Shown here: positions 50,068 to 60,970 of the stretch, piece by piece
How positions within the stretch are numbered: the stretch's first letter is position 1
Layout: the number at the start of each line of letters is the position of its first letter
Assembly: GCA_033439685.1 (NCBI GenBank)
Contig: JAUEDM010000005.1
Location: 4,030,001-4,094,000, forward strand
Reading direction: 5' to 3'
Length of the DNA: 64,000 nucleotides
DNA from: Apodospora peruviana
Taxonomy: Eukaryota > Ascomycota > Sordariomycetes > Sordariales > Lasiosphaeriaceae
Position numbers and translations under genes: made by a program
The notes under the pieces: generated by a model
Databases searched by the model: none
Seen by the model: only the letters and a program-made list of their open reading frames with translations
What the model was told of the DNA's origin: nothing

Positions 50068-53000
50068 CTACAACAGCTCGCAGTCCTGTCAGTTATTTTT
50101 TGTCCGACAGTGTTCTTGGGTGCACCCCATCTATACTTCGGAAGTGCAACTGCGGTCGGGGCTTCTTGGGGATGCGGTTGGGAGGACGCGTTTCAGGACC
50201 GGCGATTAGCCCGCGGACCGAGGGAGCGGAGATGATGGGCCAGGCCTTTGGAGAGACTGTCCTCCCTGCTGCTGGTGCTGCTGGTGTTGAACGGAGAGCA
50301 TGCCCTGCGCCGCTGCTTGTTGCGGCAATAACAAAGAGGCGAGTCGTATCCTTACTGCTTTGTCAGGGACATAACCAAGGTCCTTAGGGTATGTAAATTG
50401 CGTAGGGAAAGGTAGGTGCAAGGGGGTATGAGTGGTTGTGGTGGATCACTCACTCGTCTGCGTCGAGAGGGCCTTTGGTCGATGAACGAGGTCAAGCTTG
50501 GTTCAAGCAATACGACGACGGATTTCTTTATCTCACAAGGAATAGACATGGACTTGGCTAAGGTACATATGCATAAATAACAAGTCGTAATGATTGCAAA
50601 GACCGGGTTGCTGGTCCAGGCTGGGGACAGGCCGGGTGCAACACTACTGAGAAGACAAAGTCACGCTGGTTAATGCCATTCTCTCCCTTAAAGCAACGTA
50701 GGGAAGCTTCTGCATAAAGAAACGGACAAGTAGTGGCATTGGACTTCTTTACTTATTAACCATGACTAGTTATCAAGCGAAAGCGGAGAAGACGGATACC
50801 GGCATCGCATAGTACTCATGCAACATAGCATCGGTAGTAGTATGTAAGATGGATGGATGGATGGGTGCACTAATGTACCTTACTGTATCGTACCTTGCAG
50901 CGTGCAGATTCTATTTTCTGCGTGGCAAACGACGATCTCATTGTGTTCCTGCATTAAGGGCCCAAGAAGGGACTAGCGAATTGGGACGATGATATAAAGA
51001 CACTCATCATCGGTCAGATTCTGATGGATAGACTTCATCTTTGTCGTCATTCAGTAGCGTCTTGGCTGACAGCTACCTTGTATAATGGTCATTAAAAGCT
51101 TCCTGGGCTACTTAGTACTGCAAGGTAGGGCCTTCCTGAAGAGATAACTGCGAGGTAGTTGCGAGAAACCTGCAAGACCAGACCGGGTCTTCTCTTCTTT
51201 GGTACGCATCAGGGTAGTATTATCCTTCTGATCTTGCACAGTGCTGGGTGCCACACTGCCAATGGCAGCGAGAACAAGAAAGACGACCAGGACCACTGCA
51301 GTTCGGTCGGCATGGCTGCAGTGTCGTCTGGGCACGCCTCATGAGGCCATACTCAGTGTCCCAAATGTATTACCCTCCAAATCTCTTCCAGAAAGTCAAA
51401 TATAACTTGTCATGGAGGAAAGAATTTCAGAAAGACCGGGCCGTCCATACCCACGGAGCATAGACTGACGCATGAGCACAGAAGACACATCGCCATACCA
51501 TGTATACCTCCGGTCATCAAGAGATAAAAACCAAGTCACACAGACTTCAGCACGTCATAGACAATCTACAGAACCAAGGCCGAGATATCAATATTACCGT
51601 CGGATATTTCTGATCCCGTCCGGTAGTTTCGGCAGGCGGGGGCAGTTGATAAGTATACACAGATATAAAACGGGTAATAATGACCCATATTATGGCCAGT
51701 CTTTGCTTGCCGAGCCGTGCTGACAATGCTCTCGCGTCCTGGTTGTGGCAAACTTGAACCGGGACAGATTACACGTGGAGGCTCGTCAAATCCTGCCAGA
51801 ATGCTTGTCTACAGCATAATACACATGATATTAACCTTGGATGGTTGTGGGGGTCTGGGCATCCGATTTTAACCCTCGTTACCGTCCCGGGTGATTATAG
51901 GCGGTAGGATATAGAATGCGCGTCATTCTAGCTTTCTGGAGTCTGGAACGACGATTGGTGGTCCCTGGCAATGCCGACGCGGAACGAAATAGACGAAGTG
52001 ATCAGAGATACAGTACGGTGTGTGTTGTGCACAGAGCTCGACGCGACCGGGAATCATGCGATGAGTGCCGGCGATGGGGGGAAGTCGACCATTACTTGCT
52101 GACTCGCAAGATAATACCTAGACGTCAGTTCGAGAGAAACTTGTGTTGCTATATCGCACAATGCCGGTTAAGATACGGGTTATTTGCCAGGTATAAAGCA
52201 AGGTGGTGAGTTTAAGCATGTGTCAGGTGTCAAAGGTCGCGATGTGGCGTCCGAGGTCGAGGCAGCGAGGCCATCCTGGGCCGGGTACCTTGTCCCCTGT
52301 AAGCCACCTGGTCTGGCCCAGTCAAGCCACGAGATCATCGCGCTAACAGCCAGTCGGCCCAAGCCGATAACGTCTATTTGAAGGCCGCCTTGGTCGTGAT
52401 TTGATTAATGGAGGTCTGTATATCTTATCAACAAAACTTGAATATACCGAGAAAGCATGAAGTGATCGCCTGAAAACTCATGCTTGTCATGCCGTCTTTG
52501 GTGGTGATCGACGATCGACTGGCCCAGAGGCTCGCCACGAACGCATCGTTCGCCAACAACCTCGGCATGTCAAGAATGGAATCCGAACTGGACAATGAAA
52601 AGGATAAAGAAAGAGAGGACGCAGGTACGGAACGCACGGCATCAATGGTCTGCGTCCGCGATGGAGGCATCTTTTGGAAGTTTGTTTCAAGATGGCGACG
52701 TGGGCCAGTGATGATAGGCCATGTAGCGACTACCAGTGCTGCAGGTTCAGTGGAGTGTGGTGCCATTGGGTTCAAGTCGATCACGCGAATAATTGATGCC
52801 CAGAGGGAAAGAGGGGGGAGAGTTCGGGGGCGCTTGCTGGTACGTGCGCTAAAGTATGGGGCTTCAAATCGAGTTATGAAACACAGGCAGAACAGACAGC
52901 GCGTGTGCGTGTGTGACTGGGCGTCTGTTTCTTCGGGTCTGTCTGTGCTGCAGAAGATTTTTGGAATCGTCATCCTTCCGCCATCCACATGGGATCCAAT

Positions 53001-55410
53001 CGCGCAACTCCTTCACCCGAACGGTGCTGTCCATTTTCCCCCAATCGCCAGAACTGAGGATTCAGGTACAGCACGTACCGCTACGGTCGATTGTCCGGGG
53101 CCCGAGGCCTGAGGCACAGACCACATATCCGTGCCTGTAAACAGAATCAGTGGCAGACGTCGTTCACGCAGTGGAACTTGACGCCGGGCACACAATCAAC
53201 GGCCGCTTCCATCTGTCAGCACTTTACCCAAAACTGACGTTGACATCTTTCACCTTAACAGAAGACCAGCAGTGGCCGGTGAGATGTCGTTAGCACGGGA
53301 CCCTGCATTAGTGGCCGCGCACCGAGTCCCCGCCGGTCCATCGCAGAGGCACACGGGCACGGCACAGCAGATAACGTTGGTGAGCCACCTGGCGATCACA
53401 TCCAGACCTCCTCATCCCATCACAAATCTAAATAAGACATCAAAACAGTCTATACGCACAAAAGGATCTCCTAGATGTCGAACTCATCAACAGTTGCTCT
53501 CTTTGCCGCAACAGTCGCCGGGAGTTGACACAGAGAGCCGCTTCTGACTCTCCATTGGACGCTGCAAATGTGGATTTATTCTTGGTCCCCCACCTTCTGG
53601 CGACGTGCCCCTGAATGGGATCTTTTTTGGACTGTTCTGGAATCCCGCGCACACCAATGCCCAAAAAGCATCCAGGGGAAAAGAAGAAATGGACAAAAAA
53701 TTCAGCAAAAACTTTGGATCCTGCTGGCCCGAGTGGACGTGTTCATCTCATTTTCATCCTCGCTGTCTGACCACCTACAACCGGTAATAGGATTTGATAT
53801 TTGCCCTTCACGTCGTACCGCGTATACAGAGCTCTTGATAGCGTACAAGCACCGGCCAAGCGCGTAGCCACCACCAACAAAGTTTACAACAGACTGGAAG
53901 GCCGGCAAGGACGCCCAGCAGGATTTACAGATCACCTTCATGGGTTGCGGCTGTTATCGCAGGATGTTTATCTCGCTACTTGCTGACTTCCAAATTTGCC
54001 GCCCCAGACCAAGAAAATCTTCAATGCGTTCAACGTCAACCAGACGAACCCCTTGTCCGAGGGTGGCGGAGGTTGAGGCTCACCTCTCTTGATCAAGGCC
54101 GCTAATCCCAATCCAGTTCAACCTCCATTGCTCGCTTGTTTCACTTTTGGAGTGCTTGCGCAGGTACAGCACTCGGGCACCTATCGCACGCATTGAGAAC
54201 CTGAGAGGTGTGGTGGGGTTTTCCCCGATTTTTGTCCCCCTTTTTGGCTCCCTCCTCCTGACCTGTGCCTGTTTTGCACATGGAAACCCTGATTCGTCTG
54301 TACTTTGTATGCGCTGGATGCATGTCGTGCCTCTCTTCCAGAAATGTCTCTTTGGGCGCAGAAAAAAGATATTTTCGAGAGGCTCTTCTTCCTGTCTTAC
54401 AAGTCAAGCCGTCGGCCGGTAGTTGACCACCACTATCGAGATCCCGTCATCACCAGCTTACGCAAGAACCGGGCGCCAGCAAGTTGTGATGGCGCTAAAT
54501 CTTACTACCGCCAAAAAATAGCCAAGTTCAAGATTCTCAACCTTGGAAACCCCGACTGGTACCCGTTGCCGCATTTGCGGGCCCGGCCTAGTTCGCCGCC
54601 CCCCAGGGCAGAACATGATGCCCAATATACGCCAGGGTCTGTGTTAATGGGGAGGGTTTTCTGCCAAAGCCTGGATATTTTCCGTCGGCCCAGGCCCGGC
54701 AGTCCCCTGGCAGGTGTCCACCGTTGGTTCTTGGACGCCACGTCTTTCCCTTGCCTGGGCCAGCATCTCCCGTCTCATTGGACTGGGCAGCAAATAAAAA
54801 ACATGTTCCGTGTTTCACCCCTTCTCCCCCATAGCTAATTTCCCAATCAGGCCAGGCCACAACTCCCCTTTTCGGTCAAGTCGTCCCTCCGCCACACGGG
54901 CTCATGCGCCGACACCTGTCAAGACGCGTCCGGACAAGCTGGTGACCTTGACAGCGAGCCCGGCTCTTCGTCGTCTGTGCCGCTGCTCCACCATATCCGT
55001 CTTGCATGTGGGAAACCCCCTTTGACGGCCAGGGTGTGCCGCCCCAATTTATCAGGTATATATCCTCGTTATAAGTTATCATGGGAAATCCTCAGTTCTT
55101 CCCAGCGCTTGCTTCCTTCCGCCGTTCACCTTGCTTGAAGTATTATACCTTCTTTTTGTTTGCTTTGGAATATACTATATATCCCACGCTCTTTATCTCG
55201 CTTCCCCGGTTCACGCATGAACTGCTGGTCACCCACTCCTTGATATATCATCTCACCTTCCTTCTCTTCGCGAGCTTTCTTTCTTTCGGGTGTTTGGTAG
55301 CTAGACTGCCTCGTCGACCTCGACCCAGCCAGATATCACAACTTCTGGTCTTCATTCCTTTCACCTTCACACACCTTTGCTTCAGTCCAGGGACGTTTCA
55401 AACCGACAAG
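50068..55410. other. gene-poor stretch, 5.3 kb
   Basis: No recognisable gene. Overlapping opposite frames at 52428-52988 (minus) and 52480-53112 (plus) are long but neither looks like a known protein. A GGAT microrepeat lies at about 50850-50862. The last 330 nt is a pyrimidine-rich GH16 leader whose frame is open. Confidence 0.4.
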
Positions 55411-56379
55411 ATGCGCGTACAAACCGTTGCCCTTCTTTCGCTCCTTTCTTCTCTTGTGTCTGGCGGTGCCATCCCCGGCAAGAGTGGCTTCCGTACTATC
55501 TGGTCGGATGGCTTCCAAGGCGGCTCAGGCTCGCTTCCCGACGGCAAAAACTGGCAACTCATCACCGGGTATGTTCCCACAACCCCATCCCCCCTAACTC
55601 CCACTAACCCTTAGTCCACCATGATAGAGTACACACCAATAACGAAGTACAAGACTACACAACATCGAACCGCAACGTTCAGATCTCCGGCGGTGGCTCC
55701 ATCCAATTCGTCCCCATCAAGACTCCGCAGGGCTGGACGTCAGGTCGGATCGAGTCCAAATACACCTTCACCCCGCAACCAGGAAAAGTGACCATCGTCG
55801 AAGGAAAAATCCGCTTCGGCGACAACCCGCGCGATCAGAAGCAAGGGATCTGGCCGGCGTTCTGGCTTTTGGGGGATAGCATCCACCAGGGCACGCCGTG
55901 GCCGCGCTGCGGCGAGCTCGACATCATGGAGACCATCAACGGCAACCCGACCGGCTACGGGACTGTTCATTGCGGCAACAACCCCGGCGGCCCGTGCAAC
56001 GAGCCCATCGGCCGACCTGCCACTGTCGGTCTGCCGGATAACGGGTGGCACACGTGGAGCATCAAGATCGACCGGACCAATTCGGGGAACTTTAGGAACG
56101 AGAATATCCAGTGGAGTCTTGATGGACGGGTGTATAGCACGCTTACTGGGGCGGATATTGGCGAGGAAGGCGTCTGGGGCACGCTGGCGCACTCGCCGCT
56201 GTTTATTATTCTTAATGTTGCTGTTGGTGGGGACTGGTAAGACACTCTCGATGGATGTGAAGTGTAGGATACGTTGCTAACGTTGTTGTTTAAACAGGCC
56301 CGGTGCTCCCAATGGGAATACGAAAGATAGCTGGGGGAGTATGATGGAGGTTGAATATGTCGCTGTTTACTCGAACTAG
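55411..56379 (+). CDS. secreted GH16 beta-glucanase
   Basis: Glycoside hydrolase family 16, probably endo-1,3- or 1,3(4)-beta-glucanase, 282 residues. Exons 55411-55568, 55628-56236, 56298-56379; introns 59 and 61 nt. The frame is open back to an ATG at 55081, but I start at 55411. That ATG gives a signal peptide (MRVQTVALLSLLSSLVSGGA), whereas the extra 110 residues are Phe/Leu/Thr-rich and read like a translated pyrimidine leader. The catalytic motif ExDxxE is GELDIMETING, with both carboxylates present. Further family marks are NNEVQDYT, GIWPAFWLLG, GWHTWSIKIDR and FIILNVAVGGDWPG, which spans the last intron. Retaining-mechanism hydrolysis of wall or host glucans is inferred from family. 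Confidence 0.93.
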
Positions 56380-57225
56380 TTCGACCATCACGACCATCAG
56401 CTATGATGGTCTTATCCCTTTTGCACACTTTCAGGATAAAGGATAGAAGGGTACCTTCTTGGGATACAATGCCATGACGCAGGACATCTGGAAATGATGG
56501 CTGCGTTGTGGCCGGCGGTCTTTGGCAGGCGATATATATGATGACTTTGGCGTTTTCACTTGGGAAGGAAAGAGAGGTGGTCGGCGACACGAGTTACACG
56601 ACATGGTACCTTGCGGATTTCACATATTCTTTTCGACGATCGTTTAGATGCTTTTTTGAGGTCTGTACATACGGATGTGTACACACACTGGCCCATTATA
56701 TCTTCATTATTGTATATACTTTAGTTCGCTCTTGGTTAGACGAGACGTCTACCTTACCTTAGATGGTCAATGAGAGAATCAAGACACTGGAAAGTTCAAG
56801 TACATATCTCACATTGAATCTAGTAACAGCGACAAGCATATGACTACCTATCCAGAGTTGTGGATGACGTTGAATCAAGCACCAGATGTACCGATTTGGT
56901 ATGTTTTAACTCCGAGTACAACTTTGCCTCTTACAATCCGGTCCACTAGTGCCGAGGACAGGGAGATTGATCACATAAAAATATCAACACATACACTCTG
57001 GAAAGGGTTATTTCGAAAGATCAAGATGTCCAGCCAGTTGCTTGACGAGGTCTCAGTATGGCGAGACTTGCACAATGGCTGACTGGACTGAGACACACAG
57101 AGTCCGGATCTGTCAAGAAATCTTGCTTGCAATCCACCTGGTTCTTTCAAGATAAAATTTTCAAGGTATATAATTCATATTATTATCTCAACGTCACGAA
57201 CGTGCATTTATGTACCTAAAGTGGG
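56380..57225. other. intergenic
   Basis: Nothing recognisable. Confidence 0.4.
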
Positions 57226-57514
57226 CGGGGGAGGTGGTGCAACTGTCATGTGGCGGAGCTAGGACAAAGCCGTTCATCGTTCATGACTCAGTATCCCACC
57301 GACAACAAAACAACCAACAACCCCTGTATCGAGGGCGTGGTGGCAGAGTGGTCTGATGTTTCTGTTAATCTGCATCTTGCTCTGTATAGCTGTTGGTGCA
57401 ACTGGTCATGTGGGGGCTTGAGACGAAGCTATACATAATGCAATATTCCAACCACAACAAAAACAACCAATGAAAACCCCTGTATCGAAGGCGTGGTGGC
57501 AGAGTGGTCTAATG
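57226..57514 (+). repeat. tandem ~156-bp duplication with 5' part of tRNA-Ser
   Basis: Two diverged direct copies. Each has GGTGCAACT, GTCATGTGG, a GAC(A/G)AAGC segment, an ACAACAAAA..CAACCAA stretch, CCCCTGTATCGA and then the tRNA 5' end. The first copy carries only GGCGTGGTGGCAGAGTGGTC and the next few bases (57334-57358) before diverging. The second runs into the complete tRNA at 57490. Confidence 0.75.
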
Positions 57515-57571
57515 CGCATGACTTGAAATCATGTCTCTTCGGAGGCGTCCGTTCGAACCGGGCCCACGTCG
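57490..57571 (+). tRNA. tRNA-Ser (anticodon UGA)
   Basis: An 82-nt cloverleaf can be drawn by hand. The acceptor stem GGCGTGG pairs with CCACGTC. Box A is TGGCAGAGTGG. The anticodon stem CATGA/TCATG encloses CTTGAAA, reading UGA. A long variable arm (class II) precedes the T-arm GTCCG-TTCGAAC-CGGGC. There is no intron. A T-run at 57575-57581 is a good RNA polymerase III terminator. Confidence 0.95.
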
Positions 57572-57574
57572 ATC

Positions 57575-57581
57575 TTTTTTT
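57575..57581 (+). terminator. Pol III oligo-T terminator
   Basis: Seven T residues, 3 nt after the tRNA-Ser gene, followed after one C by more T. Confidence 0.85.
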
Positions 57582-57933
57582 CTTTTTTTCCTAAGACAGT
57601 TCACTTTTTGTCAACAAACTTTTGACTTTTTTGCTTTCTATCGTCTCTTTCATTTTGTTGGATGCCACTTGTCGCAGTATTATGTAAGCACTTCTGGGAC
57701 CTTATAAAGAGCGGCCAGGACCCCCTTTCTTACTCGCCCTCCCAAGAAAAGAAAAACAAAGCCCGACTTTTCTTCCTTTCATCGCATTCCGTACCCAAGA
57801 CCTGTCGTTGTACCATTCCCTCCTACATGGCCATAGATATAAAGGTAAAAGGAATCGTCATGTTGCATGCCTTGCTCCATCACATGTGTATATCCCCCAA
57901 CTTCTCAACTCCCAACCTCTTACTTCATGATAT

Positions 57934-59847
57934 TCATCCCCTAGCCTTAATCAAATCCCCCGCCTTCTCAGCAACAGCATAAACAGTAGCCTGCAACGCA
58001 CCCCCAGGAATCAACGGAATAACACTCGCATCGACAACACTGAGCCCCTTAACCCCATAGACCTTTAGGTCGGGCCCAACGCACCCCCCAAGACGTTCAG
58101 GCATCATCGCACACGTTCCTGAAGGATGACCAAGCGTAGGCCACAATACCATCGGATCTGACGTCAGAGCGTCCAGAATCTGCTCATCAGTACTGTACTG
58201 CGCACCAGGAACTAGTTCCATTACCGGACTGACTGGGACGAATTCCGGACTTGCAAAGAATCTGCGCGCGTGCCGGACTATTGACACGATGTTCTCGCCG
58301 TCGAGTGGGTTCATCAGTGTGTTGTATTGTATTATGGGGAAATTATACGGATCGGATGCGTTGAGGACCAGCGTCCCGCGGGAAAGGGGTTTTAGGAGAG
58401 GACCGGGGAAGAATCCGTTTCCTAGCAAAGCGTGGGCTACCACCGATGCGGAGGTGGATGTCAACCGTTTTGCGAGGATGCGGCGTTGGGCTTTGTATCC
58501 CTCTATCAAGGGCGCAGAATAGGTGGATGGGAGGTAAGTAGAGGGATTCTGCGCGAGGTAGCGCGCTGATACTGAACTTGCTGACGAGAAGTTGCTGAGT
58601 TGTGGCAGGGAGAGTAGTAACAAAGTGGTGGCGGACGCACCGGCGATGGCACCGGTCTTGTTGGACAGGTATTCAGCCCAGACTGTGTCGTTGTAGGTTG
58701 CGTTGGTGAAAATGGTGTCCGGGTTGGGGAAGGATTGTTGAGCAAGGGTGTAGCGGATCATTGTCGTTGCGTGGTCCTGGTAGTTGGCGCCTACTGCTGG
58801 TGTGTCTTTGCGGACTTTGATACCGGCTGCGCGGAGTTGTACTCCTGGACCAATGCCGCTTACTAGAAGGAGTTGGGGGGACTGGACTGCTCCTGCGGCA
58901 AGGATGACTTCCTTCCTGGCGTAGACGTTACGGGACTTGTTGTCCAGCGCTGAAACAATGCGGACGCCCTTTGCGGTCAACGGTTTGTCGTTGCTGAAGA
59001 GGATTTCTTTGACTGTCTGGCCGGTTATCAGACGCAGGTTGGTCCGCGTCGCGTTGACGGGGTCGTAGTACCCTTTCCGTGAGGTTGAGCGGGTAGCATC
59101 GCGCGCGTCGATGGTGGACGGGGTCCAGTACGCGCCTGGTCCGTTGCCGATGTTAGACCCCAGTGGTATTGCCACGCTGTTCTGGTGCTTGAGAACGTCC
59201 CAGAAGGTGGCGATGTCAGGGTACTGGAACTCTGGAATATGCAGGTGGATCGGTCCTTTTCCGTACGCGCGCGGGTCGTAGGTGATGTTGAACTTGCTCG
59301 CCGCTTCGGGGGCGGTTGGGTCAAAGGTGGTGCTCTTGCGGAAGTAGGGGTACAGACCGTCCCAACCCCATCCCGGGTTGCCGAGTTCCTCCCAGGCGTC
59401 GTAGTCAGATTTGCTGCCGCGGATGTAGCCCATCCCGTTGACGACGGAGCCGCCGCCCACTACGGCTGCCACGGAGACCGGGAAGGTGGCGTTGTTGAGT
59501 TTGGGGTTTGGTGCGGAGGGGACGGACGCCAGGACGCTTGTGTCTAGGAGGTTGCCGTACCATGGTATTATTGCTTCTGGCTTGTCGTCGAAGTAGCCGC
59601 GTTCTATGACGAGGACGGTTGCTGGACGATGTCAGGAGAGGTGTGAGAGATTATGTGAGAGAGGCTTACTGCGGCGATCCTCGGTCAGTCTGTTTGCGAC
59701 TACCAATCCGGATGTACCGCCGCCGACTACGATGTAATCGTATGTTTTGCCGTCGACATTGAGGCCATCGTGTAGTGTTGAACCGGCCAGTGCCGTGTAG
59801 GCAAGTGCCAGCGTCAATGCAACACCGGAGGTCGAGATAACCTTCAT
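57934..59847 (-). CDS. secreted GMC oxidoreductase, second catalytic residue replaced
   Basis: Exon 1 59847-59670 and exon 2 59621-57934 (48-nt intron, donor GTAAGC, CTGACA branch) give 621 residues. It begins with a signal peptide (MKVISTSGVALTLALAYTALAG), then the FAD motif KTYDYIVVGGGTSGLVVANRLTED. The join reads DRRTTVLVIERGYF. Further marks are AAVVGGGSVVNGMGYIRGSKSDYDAW and EVILAAGAVQSPQLLLVSGIGP. The first catalytic His is in TLGHPSGTCAM. Where GMC enzymes normally have His or Asn (GH-x-Q in the GMC at 6.4 kb), this protein has Ala (LIPGGALQATVYAVAEKA). It could be non-oxidase, catalytically altered or have a different base. A TATA-like CTTATATCG lies about 100 nt upstream. Confidence 0.9.
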
Positions 59848-60289
59848 TGTGTCTTGCGGAGACTCTCAATTAAAATATATCAGCTTGGGCTTTAGGTCTA
59901 GTTGTCGATGGAGAATTTATCCATGAAACATGAGCAGGCACCCGCGACTTATATCGCCTCTGACGATACGACTACCTCGATTCAGAACCTTTCAGCCCTG
60001 CAATTAAAATAGCCATCTGCTTTCGTAATCCCAAACATAGTAGCAATGCCGAGCTTTGCTTATTACCTAAGGGTCGATAGCTGCTGCAGCTGTGATGCGG
60101 CCCGTGATACCACACTATGTGGTATGCTCGGTAATTGGGTAGGGCCAGGCATGTCAGGTTCCCCGTCCACGATGCAAGGCGGATGACATGCATATCATGG
60201 TAGCAGTGAGCTTGGGATGGACCGCTTACCCACCTTTATTAGGTAGTAGTATGGCGTGCGGTATTACTAATGACTACTGATTATCTGAG
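59848..60289. other. promoter of GMC gene and intergenic
   Basis: No gene is seen. It holds a small perfect palindrome ATACCACA-CTA-TGTGGTAT near 60109-60127. Confidence 0.45.
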
Positions 60290-60303
60290 GTAGCGTCAAT
60301 ATT
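60290..60303. repeat. target-site duplication of LINE, left
   Basis: GTAGCGTCAATATT, identical to 60957-60970. Confidence 0.85.
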
Positions 60304-60956
60304 ATTATTATTACTATTCATACACCGCTGTGCCCTTGGGCGTGTCGGACCTTCAAACTATTTACTGTACAGGAAAACCGTGCCCTTACGGGTCGGGTGA
60401 AAAACCGGTGCCAACAATTGAGAAAACACATCATTGACTGAGCCTGTAAATGCAAAATAAGAAGACCTCCTGGCCTTCAGTGGAGGGGGTTTCAACCTGC
60501 TGACTCCAGCTCTAGTTTCCTTGCTAGATTGTACATTGGTAATCTTCCCGCATCCATCAGCCAGCTCAGGATCCTTCTCGTTAGCCGTGCAGCCGGGGGA
60601 TCAATGCCCTGTAAGACAGAGTAAAAATCCCGTCGAGTCCGAATATCTGCTCTCTCCCATCTTCGAGTCAATGGTGGAGCCAAACACCATACGACTAGGT
60701 GTTCGACAGTTTCACGGCCTTCACCACACTCGCAAAAAGGTGTTAGAATCGTTGGGACACCCCGTTTGAATAGGAAGTCCCGGAGCCCGATAGCACCAGT
60801 TCGAATCTGGACCAGTAGTGAGCTTTTCGGCTTGTTGAGGCCTTCATGTCTCTTGAGTGTTTTATCTCTGAAGATGGTCTCTTTCTGGTGGTCGAGATCG
60901 TCCGCTGGCCTCATCGTTGCCCGACCGTTCCGTTCTCTTAACCATCTTTCCCTCCA
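60304..60956 (-). mobile_element. 5'-truncated non-LTR retrotransposon (LINE)
   Basis: A 653-bp insertion flanked by perfect 14-bp direct repeats. On the minus strand it opens directly inside an ORF2 frame and runs to a stop at 60492. The encoded segment is the C-terminal end of a LINE polyprotein: SSLLVQIRTGAIGLRDFLFKR and then the CCHC-type knuckle (CECGEGRETVEHLVVWC). It ends with a short AAT-repeat tail next to the left duplication. This is the structure of a target-primed, 5'-truncated insertion, resembling Tad1-type elements of ascomycetes. The retained ORF has no stops, so the insertion appears fairly young. Confidence 0.88.
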
Positions 60957-60970
60957 GTAGCGTCAATATT
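60957..60970. repeat. target-site duplication of LINE, right
   Basis: GTAGCGTCAATATT, identical to 60290-60303. Confidence 0.85.

Noticed and set aside
52428..53112. Overlapping long frames on both strands (186 and 210 codons)
   Set aside because: Neither resembles a known protein and mutual openness suggests base-composition effects, so neither is listed as a gene.
55081..55410. 110-residue N-terminal extension of the GH16 protein
   Set aside because: It is in frame but reads as translated pyrimidine-rich leader, and the internal ATG gives a clean signal peptide.
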